Part shown: piece after piece, positions 54,723 through 63,384 of the stretch
How the letters are laid out: the number at the start of each line of letters is the position of its first letter
Numbering within the stretch: the first letter of the stretch is position 1
Source of the DNA: JALHMQ01 sp037441125
GTDB taxonomy: Bacteria; Pseudomonadota; Gammaproteobacteria; Burkholderiales; Burkholderiaceae_F
NCBI GenBank assembly: GCA_037441125.1
Contig: JBBIST010000003.1
Span: 1 to 64,000, forward strand
Reading direction: 5' to 3'
Length of the DNA: 64,000 nt
The notes under the pieces: generated by a model
Seen by the model: only the letters and a program-made list of their open reading frames with translations
What the model was told of the DNA's origin: nothing
The model's database searches: none
Program-made: the position numbers and the translations under genes

Positions 54723-56413
54723 GGCAGCGGAATGGTATCGAGGAAGCCGATGTCCTCGGCGCCGCTCGTGGCACGGCGGACGAACCGCAGCACGAAGCCT
54801 TCGCGCGTGCTGCCGTCGAGCTGGCGCCGCTCCGCGTAGGCGAGCTCGCAACGATTGGCGACGCAGAACTCGCGTGCGATATACAGGCCGAGGCCGGTGC
54901 CGCCACTGCGCGTCGTGTAGAAGGGTTCAAACAGGGTCGAGCGTGCATCGGTGGCGATTCCCGGCCCGTCGTCGAACACCCACAGGCGCACGCGACCGCC
55001 GTCGTCGACTGCACGCTCGGCGACGATGCTGACCGCGGCGCGCCGCCCGCTGGCGTAGCGCAAGGCGTTGTCGACCAGGTTGAACAGCACCTGGCGCAGG
55101 TGCGACAACTCGAACTTGACGCGCAGGTCGGCTTCGGCTTCGACCACGATCCGGCCCGGGTGCAGCCCGCGGTCGTGTTCGAACTCGGCCAGCCACGCGC
55201 GCACGAAGGCGCCGAGTTCGATCTCGTCGCCGAGCGGCGACTCGCGCCGCGCCACGCGCAGGACGTCGTCGACCAGGCGGCTCAGGCGCTGCGTGTTCTC
55301 GCCGACGATGCCGGCCAGTCGCTTCTGCAGCGGCTCGCGCGCGTCCTCGGCCAGCAACTGTCCGGCGTGGGCGATCGCCGCCAGCGGATTGCGGATCTCG
55401 TGCGCGATCGATGCGGTCAGCCGGCCCATCGACGCCAGCTTGAGCTGCTGCGCCCGCTCCTCGACTTCGCGCACGTCGTCGAGGAACACCACGAACTCGT
55501 CGCTCTCCTCGCCCGGCGGGCGGGCGAAGCGCGCGCGCAGCTGCAGGTCGGGCAGCGCATGCTGGCCGGGGACGATCGGCTGCAGCACCGAGTTCGACCA
55601 GGAGCCAGCGGTGCGCTGCGCTTCGCGCCAGCGCAGGAAGGCCTGCGCCAGGGGACGCACGGCGTCGAAGTCGAGCAACTGCCGGCCGGTCAGTTGCGCG
55701 CTGGCGGGCAGGCCGAGCATGCGTCGCGCAGCGCGGTTGTTGGCGCGCACGCGCGTGTCGGCGTCGACCACGAGCACGCCTTGTTCCATCTGCGCGATCA
55801 CGAGCCGATTGATCTCGAGCTGATTCTCGAGATCGCGCCCGCGCGCCGACGCCAGACGCTCCTGCACCGCCAGGCGCGCCGACAGCAAGCGCAGCAGGCC
55901 GGTGATCGCGAACAGCGCCGCCCCGTACAAGCCGGTCTGGAACAGGGTCGACTCGGTCGGCTGGCCGGCGAGCGAGCGCAGCACGCCGTCGGCGAGCAGG
56001 GCCAGCACAGCCAGCGCGCAGACGAAGAACGCGGCGTTGGTCGGCAGCAGCAGCGCGGCGCCCGCCAACGGCAGCAGGTACAGCACCATGACGCCGCCGC
56101 GCAAGCCGCCGCCGAGCACCACCAGCGCGCTGATGATCGCGAGATCGGTAGCCAGTTGCCCTGCCAACTGCGCGCCGAAGTTGCGGTGCAGATACAGCGC
56201 CGCCAGCGCCAGCAGACTGGCGGCGCCAAGGTAGACGATCGACAGCGGCAAAGCGGCGCCCAGTTCGGCGCCCAGACCGGGCGCGCCGCCGAGCGCGGTG
56301 ACGATCAGCAACAGGCTGCTGGCGACCAAGACCCGCGCCAGGGCGTAGTACTGCAGCGTTCGCCACGGTGCGTCATGCGGCGAAGCGCTGGGCGCGGGGC
56401 CGGTGTCGCTCAT
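54719..56413 (-). CDS. pilS: PilS-type sensor histidine kinase
   Basis: This 564-aa kinase has about six N-terminal membrane helices (residues 20-195), a PAS domain (VIAQMEQGVLVVDADTRVRA, NNRAARRMLGLP) and a HisKA box with the phosphorylated His in TASIAHEIRNPLAAIAHAGQ. The ATPase domain follows: FNLVDNALRYASG, FDDGPGI, GGTGLGLYIARE. It is the partner of PilR, which overlaps its stop. ATG 56413 (MSDTGPAPSASPHDAP) is used; upstream in-frame codons overlap the PP0621 gap. It senses pilin levels in relatives. Confidence 0.93.
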   Translation of the reverse strand: MSDTGPAPSASPHDAPWRTLQYYALARVLVASSLLLIVTALGGAPGLGAELGAALPLSIVYLGAASLLALAALYLHRNFGAQLAGQLATDLAIISALVVLGGGLRGGVMVLYLLPLAGAALLLPTNAAFFVCALAVLALLADGVLRSLAGQPTESTLFQTGLYGAALFAITGLLRLLSARLAVQERLASARGRDLENQLEINRLVIAQMEQGVLVVDADTRVRANNRAARRMLGLPASAQLTGRQLLDFDAVRPLAQAFLRWREAQRTAGSWSNSVLQPIVPGQHALPDLQLRARFARPPGEESDEFVVFLDDVREVEERAQQLKLASMGRLTASIAHEIRNPLAAIAHAGQLLAEDAREPLQKRLAGIVGENTQRLSRLVDDVLRVARRESPLGDEIELGAFVRAWLAEFEHDRGLHPGRIVVEAEADLRVKFELSHLRQVLFNLVDNALRYASGRRAAVSIVAERAVDDGGRVRLWVFDDGPGIATDARSTLFEPFYTTRSGGTGLGLYIAREFCVANRCELAYAERRQLDGSTREGFVLRFVRRATSGAEDIGFLDTIPLP

Positions 56414-56441
56414 GATCGCTGCCGGGTTGGCGTCGCCGATG

Positions 56442-56699
56442 TCAGCGCTGCCCTGGATCGTGCAGGGCTTGCCGCCGGTGCTCCTCGCAGCAGTACCAGC
56501 GCCTCGGCTCGGCACCCGGCGCCGGCAACGCTTCCGACTGCGGCAGGTTCAGGCGACAGACTTCGCAACTGACCATGGGCTCGGGGCCGCGTACCGCCGG
56601 TCGTTCTCCGGCGCCGACGCGACCTTGCTGCGCACGCCACCAGCGCCAGCCGACGTAGACCGCAAGCAGCAGCAGAAAGAAAAAGAGGATCCGTCCCAT
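56442..56699 (-). CDS. PP0621-family small membrane protein
   Basis: This 85-aa protein has one N-terminal membrane helix (RILFFFLLLLAVYVGWRWW) and a short zinc-ribbon-like C-terminal part with paired cysteines (SCEVCRLNLP and YCCEEHRRQA). It matches the PP0621 family, found beside pilS in Betaproteobacteria. Function is unknown. It lies 28 bases before pilS and 39 bases after the ccsA-like gene, in one operon. Confidence 0.88.
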   Translation of the reverse strand: MGRILFFFLLLLAVYVGWRWWRAQQGRVGAGERPAVRGPEPMVSCEVCRLNLPQSEALPAPGAEPRRWYCCEEHRRQALHDPGQR

Positions 56700-56738
56700 G
56701 CCTTTACGCGCTCCTGCCGCACCCCGGCGCCTGCGTAT

Positions 56739-57581
56739 TCACCCGCGACCGAACACCACCTCGAGCGCGAAGCGGCTGCCGACGTAGGCGAGCAGCAGCA
56801 TCGCGAACCCGGCCAGTGTCCAGCGCAGCGCCACGCGGCCGCGCCAACCGAACACCAGCCGGCCGGCGAGCAGTCCGCCGAAGATCAGCCAGGCGGCGAG
56901 CGCGAAAACCGTCTTGTGCTCGAAGCGCAGCGCGCGGCCGAACAGATAGTCGGAGAACAGCAGGCCGGAGGCCACGGTCACGGTCAGCAGCGCAAAGCCG
57001 GCGCCGATCAGCCGGAACAGCAGCCGCTCCATCGCCAGCAGCGGCGGGATCTGGCGAAACAGCCGGCTCGGCTCGCCGCGCTCGCCGCCGACGCCGCGAT
57101 GCAGTTGTCGGTCCAACGCCGCCATCAGCGTCGCATGAAGTGCGGCGATGGTGAGCAGGCTGTAGGCGAGGATTGCCGCCAGCAGGTGCAGCTCGAAGCC
57201 GAGGGTGCGGTCGGTGGCCACCACGGTGCCGGGAAACGGCAGCGGCAGAAGGACTGCGACCGCCGCCGCCGGCAGAACCAGCGGCAGCAGGCCGCGCAGC
57301 GGCACGAAGAAACCCTCGAACCAAAGGATCAGGACCGTCAACCACAGCGTCGCCGAAAGCGCGAGCGCGAAGCCGAAGCGAAACACATCGCCGCCCAGGG
57401 CGCCCGTCAGGACCAGCGCGCCGTGGCCAAGCGCCACCGCCGGCAGCCCCCAGCGCTGCAGGCCGGCGCCGCCGCGACCGTCGCTGTCCGTGGCGAGTGA
57501 CGCCCAGACCCGCTGTGCCAGCAGCAGATACAGGGCTGCGATCAGGAGATGGGCGACGACGTAAAATGCGAAGCCTTGCAT
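56739..57581 (-). CDS. CcsA-like cytochrome c assembly family membrane protein
   Basis: The 280-aa protein has eight hydrophobic helices and the HemX/CcsA-like layout (FYVVAHLLIAALYLLLAQRV, LILWFEGFF, LGFELHLLAAILAYSLLTIA with a conserved His, LRFEHKTVFALAAWLIFGGL with another). Family members are annotated as cytochrome c assembly or inner-membrane YpjD-type proteins, and the true role is unclear. ATG 57581 (MQGFAFYVVAH) is nine bases from a TATATA box. It is divergent from ffh, the standard betaproteobacterial arrangement. Confidence 0.9.
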   Translation of the reverse strand: MQGFAFYVVAHLLIAALYLLLAQRVWASLATDSDGRGGAGLQRWGLPAVALGHGALVLTGALGGDVFRFGFALALSATLWLTVLILWFEGFFVPLRGLLPLVLPAAAVAVLLPLPFPGTVVATDRTLGFELHLLAAILAYSLLTIAALHATLMAALDRQLHRGVGGERGEPSRLFRQIPPLLAMERLLFRLIGAGFALLTVTVASGLLFSDYLFGRALRFEHKTVFALAAWLIFGGLLAGRLVFGWRGRVALRWTLAGFAMLLLAYVGSRFALEVVFGRG

Positions 57582-57669
57582 AGGCGCACGTATATAGCAC
57601 GCAGCGAGCGCCGTCGCTGCCGCCACACGCACGCCGGCTCGCTTCCTTCTTCGCGCCTCCCGGATCCGC
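57582..57669. promoter_or_regulatory. Divergent ccsA-like/ffh promoter region
   Basis: The self-complementary TATATA at 57591-57596 could act as a -10 in either direction. For the minus gene it lies nine bases before the ATG, which would leave almost no leader. No convincing -35 is seen in either direction. Confidence 0.3.
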
Positions 57670-59052
57670 ATGCTCGATCAGTTGACCGACAGACTTGCGC
57701 GCGTCGTCAAGCAGATGCGCGGTCAGGCGCGACTGACCGAGTCGAACATGCAGGAGATGCTGCGCGAAGTGCGCCTGGCCCTGCTCGAGGCCGACGTTGC
57801 GCTGCCGGTAGTGCGCGAGTTCATCACCGCGGTCAAGGAAAAGGCGCTCGGCGCCGATGTGATGGGCAGCCTGACGCCCGGGCAGGCGCTGGTCGGCATC
57901 GTCCACAAGGAACTGGCGCGCCTGATGGGCAGCGAGTTGCCGGCGGCCGAGCGCGAATTGAGTCTGGCCACACAGCCGCCGGCGGTGATCCTGCTCGCCG
58001 GCCTGCAGGGCGCGGGCAAGACCACCACCGCCGCCAAGCTCGCCAAGTGGCTGATCGACGAACGGCGCAAGAAGGTGCTCGCGGTCTCGACCGACGTCTA
58101 TCGCCCGGCGGCGATCGAGCAGCTGAAGACGGTCGCCACCCAGGCCGGTGCCACCGTCTGCGGCAGCGTGCCGGGCGAGCAGCCGGTCCAGATCGCCCTG
58201 CGCGCGCTCGATCAGGCACGTCGGCAACTGTTCGACGTGGTGATCGTCGACACCGCCGGCCGGCTGGCGATCGACGAAGCGATGATGCAGGAAGTCGCGG
58301 CGCTGCACGACGCGCTCGCGCCGGTCGAGACTCTGTTCGTGGTCGACGCCATGCTCGGCCAGGACGCGGTCAACACTGCGCGCGCCTTCGCCGAGCGCCT
58401 GCCGCTGACCGGCGTGATCCTGACCAAGCTCGACGGCGATGCGCGCGGCGGCGCGGCGCTGTCGGTGCGCCACATCACCGGCCGGCCGATCAAGTTCGTC
58501 GGCGTGGCCGAGAAGCTCGCCGGTCTCGAGCGCTTCGATGCCGAGCGCATGGCCGGGCGCGTGCTCGGCATGGGCGACATCGTGTCGCTGGTCGAGGACG
58601 TGCAGAAGTCGATCGACGTCAAGCAGGCCGAGCAGTTCGCGCGCAAGATGCAATCGGGCGATCGCTTCGACCTCAATGACTTTCGCCAGCAGATCGGACA
58701 GATGCGCAAGATGGGCAGTCTCTCGGGCATGCTGGAGAAGCTGCCGACCCAGTTCGCGCAGGCGGCGGCGCAGGTCAACGACAAGGATGCCGAACGCCAG
58801 ATCCGCCGGCTGGAAGGGATCATCAACGCCATGACGCCGCAGGAGCGCGCCCGGCCGGAACTGATCAAGGCGTCGCGCAAGCGCCGGATCGCCGGCGGCA
58901 GCGGCGTGCCGGTGCAGGAGGTCAACCGCCTGCTCGCGCAGTTCGAGCAGATGCAGGCGATGATGAAGCAGATGAAAAAGGGCGGTCTGGCGAAGATGAT
59001 GCGCGGCTTGGGCGGGCTGCGCGGGGCGGCGCCGGGGCTGCCGCGCCGCTAG
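57670..59052 (+). CDS. ffh: Ffh, signal recognition particle GTPase (SRP54)
   Basis: Ffh (460 aa) binds signal sequences and 4.5S RNA for co-translational targeting. The N domain (LDQLTDRLARVVKQMRGQAR) precedes the G domain, with LLAGLQGAGKTTTAAKLAKW near residue 105, VIVDTAGRLAID and LTKLDGDARGGAALSV. The methionine-rich M domain ends with QMQAMMKQMKKGGLAKMMRG. Length and order are standard. It is divergent from the ccsA-like gene. Confidence 0.98.
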   Translation: MLDQLTDRLARVVKQMRGQARLTESNMQEMLREVRLALLEADVALPVVREFITAVKEKALGADVMGSLTPGQALVGIVHKELARLMGSELPAAERELSLATQPPAVILLAGLQGAGKTTTAAKLAKWLIDERRKKVLAVSTDVYRPAAIEQLKTVATQAGATVCGSVPGEQPVQIALRALDQARRQLFDVVIVDTAGRLAIDEAMMQEVAALHDALAPVETLFVVDAMLGQDAVNTARAFAERLPLTGVILTKLDGDARGGAALSVRHITGRPIKFVGVAEKLAGLERFDAERMAGRVLGMGDIVSLVEDVQKSIDVKQAEQFARKMQSGDRFDLNDFRQQIGQMRKMGSLSGMLEKLPTQFAQAAAQVNDKDAERQIRRLEGIINAMTPQERARPELIKASRKRRIAGGSGVPVQEVNRLLAQFEQMQAMMKQMKKGGLAKMMRGLGGLRGAAPGLPRR

Positions 59053-59071
59053 GGATGAGGCGCCGGCGGGC

Positions 59072-59707
59072 TTAGGCGCGCGGCGCCGGTTCGTAGCGCC
59101 AGCGACCGTTCCACGCCGCGTACACGGCGTTCGGATACTCGGCGCGGCCGCGACTGCCGTTGTAGCGGCCGAGCGCAAGAAACAGGTCACCGCGCTCGAG
59201 GTCGATGTAGTGGCGCAGGATCACGCAGCCGTAGCGCAGGTTGCTGCGCATCTCGAACAGGCGGCGCGGGTTGCCGTCGCCGATCACGCGAGTCCAAAAC
59301 GGCATCACCTGCATGTAGCCGCGCGCACCGGCGCTGGAGATTGCGTAGCGGCGGAAGTTGCTCTCGACCTGGATCAGTCCCAGAACCATCTGCCGCTCCA
59401 GTCCGGCGCGGATGCACTCGTAGTCGAGCGTGCGCAGGAACTCGACGCGCGTGCGGTCGTCGCTCTTGCGCGTTCGCAGCCGCGCCGACATCTCGCTCAA
59501 CCAGTGAACGAACGCCAGGTGCTCCTGCGCGTCGTCGAAGCTGCGCACCGGCGGTCGGGCATCGGCGATCTGCGCCGCCAGCGCCGTTCGCACCGCATCG
59601 GCCAGCGGTTCGTAGCGCTGGCCGCCGGCCAAGGCCGAGCGCGGCAGCGCCAGCCAGGGCAGGGCGGCGAGCGACGCCGCCAGGAGCGCGCGCCGATCGC
59701 CATCCAT
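59072..59707 (-). CDS. Secreted lytic transglycosylase (SLT domain)
   Basis: The 211-aa precursor has a signal peptide (ALLAASLAALPWLALPRSALAG-type, residues 7-28). Its SLT domain has the catalytic Glu in LGLIQVESNFRRYAISSAGA, then GYMQVMPFWTRVIG, YGCVILRHYID and LALGRYNGSRGR. It would cleave peptidoglycan in the periplasm. It starts 13 bases after the proS stop on the same strand, so the two may share a transcript. It is convergent with ffh. Confidence 0.92.
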   Translation of the reverse strand: MDGDRRALLAASLAALPWLALPRSALAGGQRYEPLADAVRTALAAQIADARPPVRSFDDAQEHLAFVHWLSEMSARLRTRKSDDRTRVEFLRTLDYECIRAGLERQMVLGLIQVESNFRRYAISSAGARGYMQVMPFWTRVIGDGNPRRLFEMRSNLRYGCVILRHYIDLERGDLFLALGRYNGSRGRAEYPNAVYAAWNGRWRYEPAPRA

Positions 59708-59720
59708 CGCCCGGCCTCGC

Positions 59721-61457
59721 CTAGCGGCCGGTCTGGCCGCGCAGCGTGGCCAGCGCCTGCGCCAGCGGCACCATCAGCGGCTGCAACTGCCGGCGCGCCA
59801 CGTACTCGACCTCGCCCGTCTTCAAACCGCGCTCGCCGATCGTGAACCGGTGCGGGACGCCGATAAGTTCCCAGTCGGCGAACATCGCCCCGGGACGCTC
59901 GCCGCGGTCGTCGAGGATGACGTCGACCCCGGCCGCGCTCAGTTCCTCGTACAGCGCATCGGCGGCCTGCCTGACTGCCTCCGACTGCCGGTAGTTGATC
60001 GGGCAGACGGCGACCGTGAACGGCGCGATCGCCTGCGGCCAGATGATTCCCTTGTCGTCGTGGTTCTGCTCGATCGCGGCGCCGAGCAGGCGCGTGATGC
60101 CGATGCCGTAGCAGCCCAGCACCATCGGCCGCAGTTGTCCCTTTTCGTCCGTGTACGAGAGATTCATCGACTCGGCATAGGGCAGCCCGGCGAACACGTG
60201 GCCGACCTCGATGCCGCGCTGGATCGCCAGCACGCCCCGGCCGTCGGGCGAGGGGTCGCCAGCAACCGCGTTGCGGATGTCGGCGACGATCGGCTCGGGC
60301 AGATCGCGCCCCCAGTTGACGCCGGTCAGGTGGTAGCCCTCCTCGTTGGCGCCGCAGACGAAGTCGCTCATGTGCGCGACCGTGCGGTCGGCGACCACCG
60401 TGACCGGAGCGCGCGTGCCGATCGGCCCCAGGTAGCCGGGCCGGCAGCCGAAGACGGCGCGGATCTCGGCCTCGGTAGCGAAGCGGAAGCCTTCGTTCAG
60501 GCCCGGCACCTTGCTCGCTTTCACCTCGTTCAATTCGTGATCGCCGCGCAGCAGCAGCAACCAAAGGTCGGCCGACTGCGGCCCGGTCGGGTCGCGCCGG
60601 TCGACCGCGAGCACGATCGACTTCACGGTGCGCGCCAGCGGCAGTTCGAGCAGCGCCGCCACGTCCTCGCACTTCTCTTTGCCCGGAGTCGGCGTCCGCG
60701 CCAGCGACTGCGACGGCGGCGCGCGGCGTGCGATCAGCGGCAGCGCCTCGGCCAGCTCGAGGTTGGCGGCGTAGTCCGAGGTCGTGCAGTAGGCGATCAC
60801 GTCCTCGCCGGTGTCGGCGATCACCTGAAACTCATGGCTCGCGTGGCCGCCGATGTTGCCGGTGTCGGCTGCGACGGCGCGAAAGCGCAGGCCCATGCGC
60901 GTGAAGATGCGCTCGTAGGCCTCGAACATCAGGCGGTAGCTCTTCATGCCGCCCGCCTCGTCGCGATCGAAGGAGTAGGCGTCCTTCATCGTGAACTCGC
61001 GCGCCCGCATCACGCCGAAGCGCGGCCGGCGCTCGTCGCGGAACTTGGTCTGGATGTGGAAGAAGTTCACCGGCAGCTGCTTGTAGCTGCGCAGCGCCTC
61101 GCGCGCGATGTCGGCGATGACCTCCTCCGAGGTCGGCTGGATGATGAAGTCGCGCTCGTGCCGGTCCTTCACGCGCATCAGCTCCGGCCCCATCTTGTAC
61201 CAGCGGCCGGACTCCATCCACAGCTCGGCCGGCTGCACCACCGGCATCAGCAACTCGACCGCGCCCGCGCGCACGAGCTCCTCGCGCACGATCTGCTCGA
61301 TCTTGCGGATCGAGCGCAGGCCGATCGGCAGGTAGCTGTAGATGCCGGCGGCGACCTTCTTGATCATGCCGGCGCGCAGCATCAGCCGGTGGCTGACGAC
61401 TTCGGCGTCGGCCGGCGCTTCCTTCAGCGTCGAGAGAAAGAAACCGGAGGCCCGCAT
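59721..61457 (-). CDS. proS: ProS, prolyl-tRNA synthetase (bacterial type)
   Basis: ProS (578 aa) charges tRNAPro. The class II motifs are present: MIKKVAAGIYSYLPIGLRSI, PTSEEVIADIA, RDERRPRFGVMRAREFTMKD (motif 2) and CYGIGITRLLGAAIEQNHDD (motif 3). The insertion editing domain (residues about 230-390) removes Ala-tRNAPro. ATG 61457 gives MRASGFFLSTLKEAPADAE, the family beginning; a GTG eight codons upstream is less likely. It is divergent from rppH. Confidence 0.97.
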   Translation of the reverse strand: MRASGFFLSTLKEAPADAEVVSHRLMLRAGMIKKVAAGIYSYLPIGLRSIRKIEQIVREELVRAGAVELLMPVVQPAELWMESGRWYKMGPELMRVKDRHERDFIIQPTSEEVIADIAREALRSYKQLPVNFFHIQTKFRDERRPRFGVMRAREFTMKDAYSFDRDEAGGMKSYRLMFEAYERIFTRMGLRFRAVAADTGNIGGHASHEFQVIADTGEDVIAYCTTSDYAANLELAEALPLIARRAPPSQSLARTPTPGKEKCEDVAALLELPLARTVKSIVLAVDRRDPTGPQSADLWLLLLRGDHELNEVKASKVPGLNEGFRFATEAEIRAVFGCRPGYLGPIGTRAPVTVVADRTVAHMSDFVCGANEEGYHLTGVNWGRDLPEPIVADIRNAVAGDPSPDGRGVLAIQRGIEVGHVFAGLPYAESMNLSYTDEKGQLRPMVLGCYGIGITRLLGAAIEQNHDDKGIIWPQAIAPFTVAVCPINYRQSEAVRQAADALYEELSAAGVDVILDDRGERPGAMFADWELIGVPHRFTIGERGLKTGEVEYVARRQLQPLMVPLAQALATLRGQTGR

Positions 61458-61514
61458 CGCACTGGGGTTCCGGCGCGCCACCGTCGCGCGCGTGCCTGCG
61501 TGACGAGCCGGTCA

Positions 61515-61520
61515 TATAAT
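61515..61520 (+). promoter_or_regulatory. Candidate rppH -10 (TATAAT)
   Basis: A perfect TATAAT lies 32 bases before the rppH start in an otherwise GC-rich divergent gap. The -35 area at 17-base spacing (GTGCCT) is poor. This suggests a leader of about 25 bases. Confidence 0.5.
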
Positions 61521-61552
61521 CGGCCGCAGATGATAAGGCTTCAGGTGGTGGC

Positions 61553-62107
61553 ATGCTGGACAAGGACGGTTTCCGCCCGAATGTCGGCATCATCCTGCTC
61601 AATCACCGCGACGAGGTCTTCTGGGGCAAGCGGGTCAGGCAGCACTCCTGGCAGTTCCCGCAGGGCGGAATCAAGCCCGGCGAATCGCCCGAGCAGGCGA
61701 TGTTCCGCGAGCTGTACGAGGAGGTTGGCCTCAAGCCCGAGCACGTGAAGATCGTCGGCCGCACGCGCGAGTGGCTGCGCTACGAGGTGCCGGAGCAGTG
61801 GATGCGGCGCGAGCTGCGCGGCAGCTATCGCGGCCAGAAGCAGATCTGGTACCTGTTGCGACTGACCGGGCGCGACACTGACGTCTGCCTGCGCCGCACG
61901 GAAAAGCCTGAATTCGACGCTTGGCGCTGGCACGCCTACTGGATTCCGCTCGACGCGGTGATCGAGTTCAAGCGCGAGGTCTATCAGCAGGCACTGCACG
62001 AACTGTCGCGCTATCTCGTGCACGGTGCGCGCCGCGCGGCGCCGCCGGCCGCCGACGTCGTGTCGTCGCCGCAGGAGCGATCGGCGCCGGCCGACGGCAT
62101 CGGCTAG
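61553..62107 (+). CDS. rppH: RppH, RNA pyrophosphohydrolase
   Basis: RppH (184 aa) removes pyrophosphate from mRNA 5' ends, starting decay. DGFRPNVGIILLNHRDEVFW is the usual beginning. The nudix box is GGIKPGESPEQAMFRELYEE followed by VGL. WLRYEVPEQWMRRE and QKQIWYLLRL are RppH-specific. A 25-residue hydrophilic tail follows the domain. The gene is divergent from proS and convergent with proB, the typical betaproteobacterial layout. Confidence 0.96.
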   Translation: MLDKDGFRPNVGIILLNHRDEVFWGKRVRQHSWQFPQGGIKPGESPEQAMFRELYEEVGLKPEHVKIVGRTREWLRYEVPEQWMRRELRGSYRGQKQIWYLLRLTGRDTDVCLRRTEKPEFDAWRWHAYWIPLDAVIEFKREVYQQALHELSRYLVHGARRAAPPAADVVSSPQERSAPADGIG

Positions 62108-62125
62108 GGGGCGCGAACCTCGCCT

Positions 62126-62280
62126 CGACACAATTTGGTGCTGAGCTTTCAGCTCGGCACGACGGCAGGCCGCTGCGCGGCAGTTGTGTCTGCGGCCGGC
62201 GGCTGCGCCGCCTTAACCTGCCTGCGGCAGGTTAGCCTGCGACGCAACCTGGTGCTGAGCCTTCAGCTCAGCACCAGGTT
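62126..62280. repeat. Repeat cluster between convergent rppH and proB
   Basis: Bases 62126-62160 and 62240-62274 are direct copies of a 35-base unit with five transitions, 114 bp apart. The right copy overlaps the proB 3' end and lies in a perfect 15-bp hairpin (62246-62260 and 62266-62280) whose 5-base loop holds the proB stop codon. Between the copies are further hairpins, including TAACCTGCC/GGCAGGTTA near 62214-62234. No T-tract follows any of them, so their role as terminators is uncertain. Confidence 0.75.
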
Positions 62281-63384
62281 GTCGCGGTGGATGAGTTCGG
62301 GCTCCTCGATGAAGCCAAGCAGCGCCTCGATCTCCGAGGTCTGCTTGCCAGCGATCTGGCGCGACTGCTCGGCGCTGTAGTTGACCAGTCCGCGCGCCAC
62401 TTCGCGACCGTCGAGGCCGACGCAGGCGACCACGTCGCCGCGTGCGAACTCGCCCTTGACCTCGACCACGCCGATCGGCAGCAGGCTCTTGCCGCCGGCG
62501 GCCAGTGCCCGGGCCGCGCCGGCGTCGATTACCAGGCGTCCGCGCGTCTGCAGATGATCGGCCAGCCACTGCTTGCGGGCGGTGAGTACCGCGGTCGCCG
62601 CCGTCAACTGGGTGCCGATTCGCTCGCCGCGCGCCAAGCGCTCGAGCACCTGCGGTTCGCGCCCGCTGGCGATCACCGTGTGTGCGCCGCTGCGCGCTGC
62701 GCGCTTGGCGGCCAGCACCTTGGTGATCATGCCGCCGCGAGCGATCTGGCTGCCGGCGCCGCCGGCGATCGCTTCGAGCGCCGGATCGCCGGCGACCGCT
62801 TCGCGCAGCAGCGTCGCGGCGGGATCACGGCGCGGGTCGGCGCTGAACAGTCCGGCCTGGTCGGTCAGGATCACGAGCACGTCGGCTTCGACCAGGTTGG
62901 TGACCAGTGCCGCCAGGGTGTCGTTGTCGCCGAACTTGATCTCGTCGGTGACCACGGTGTCGTTCTCGTTGATCACCGGCACGACGCCGTGCTTGAGCAG
63001 CGTGAACAGGGTCGAGCGGGCATTGAGATAGCGGGCGCGGTCGGCCAGATCGGCGTGCGTGAGCAGCACCTGCGCCGTGCGCAGACCGAGCGCCGCGAAG
63101 CGCGTCTCATAGGCTTGGGCCAGCCCCATCTGCCCGACCGCGGCTGCCGCCTGCAGTTCGTGCACCTCGTGCGGCCGGCGCTGCCAGCCGAGGCGCTGCA
63201 TACCGGCCGCGATCGCGCCGCTGGAGACCAGCAGCACCTGCTTGTCCAGGGCGTGCAGCGCGGCGGTCTGCTCGGCCCAGCGCGCCATCGCCTCCAGGTC
63301 CAGCCCCTGGCCGTTGTTGGTCACCAGGCTCGAGCCGACCTTGACCACGACGCGACGCGCGCTGGCGACCGCTGCCGTGGTCAT
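62263..63384 (-). CDS. proB: ProB, glutamate 5-kinase with PUA domain
   Basis: ProB (373 aa) phosphorylates glutamate in proline synthesis. The kinase domain has VVVKVGSSLVTNNGQGLDL, LLVSSGAIAAGMQRLGW, VPVINENDTVVTDEIKFGDN and LTDQAGLFSADPR. The C-terminal PUA domain (residues about 280-355) has SLLPIGVVEVKGEFARGDVV. The ATG overlaps the obgE stop by four bases. The last codons (NLVLS) are one arm of a hairpin that spans the stop. Length is typical. Confidence 0.96.
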   Translation of the reverse strand: MTTAAVASARRVVVKVGSSLVTNNGQGLDLEAMARWAEQTAALHALDKQVLLVSSGAIAAGMQRLGWQRRPHEVHELQAAAAVGQMGLAQAYETRFAALGLRTAQVLLTHADLADRARYLNARSTLFTLLKHGVVPVINENDTVVTDEIKFGDNDTLAALVTNLVEADVLVILTDQAGLFSADPRRDPAATLLREAVAGDPALEAIAGGAGSQIARGGMITKVLAAKRAARSGAHTVIASGREPQVLERLARGERIGTQLTAATAVLTARKQWLADHLQTRGRLVIDAGAARALAAGGKSLLPIGVVEVKGEFARGDVVACVGLDGREVARGLVNYSAEQSRQIAGKQTSEIEALLGFIEEPELIHRDNLVLS

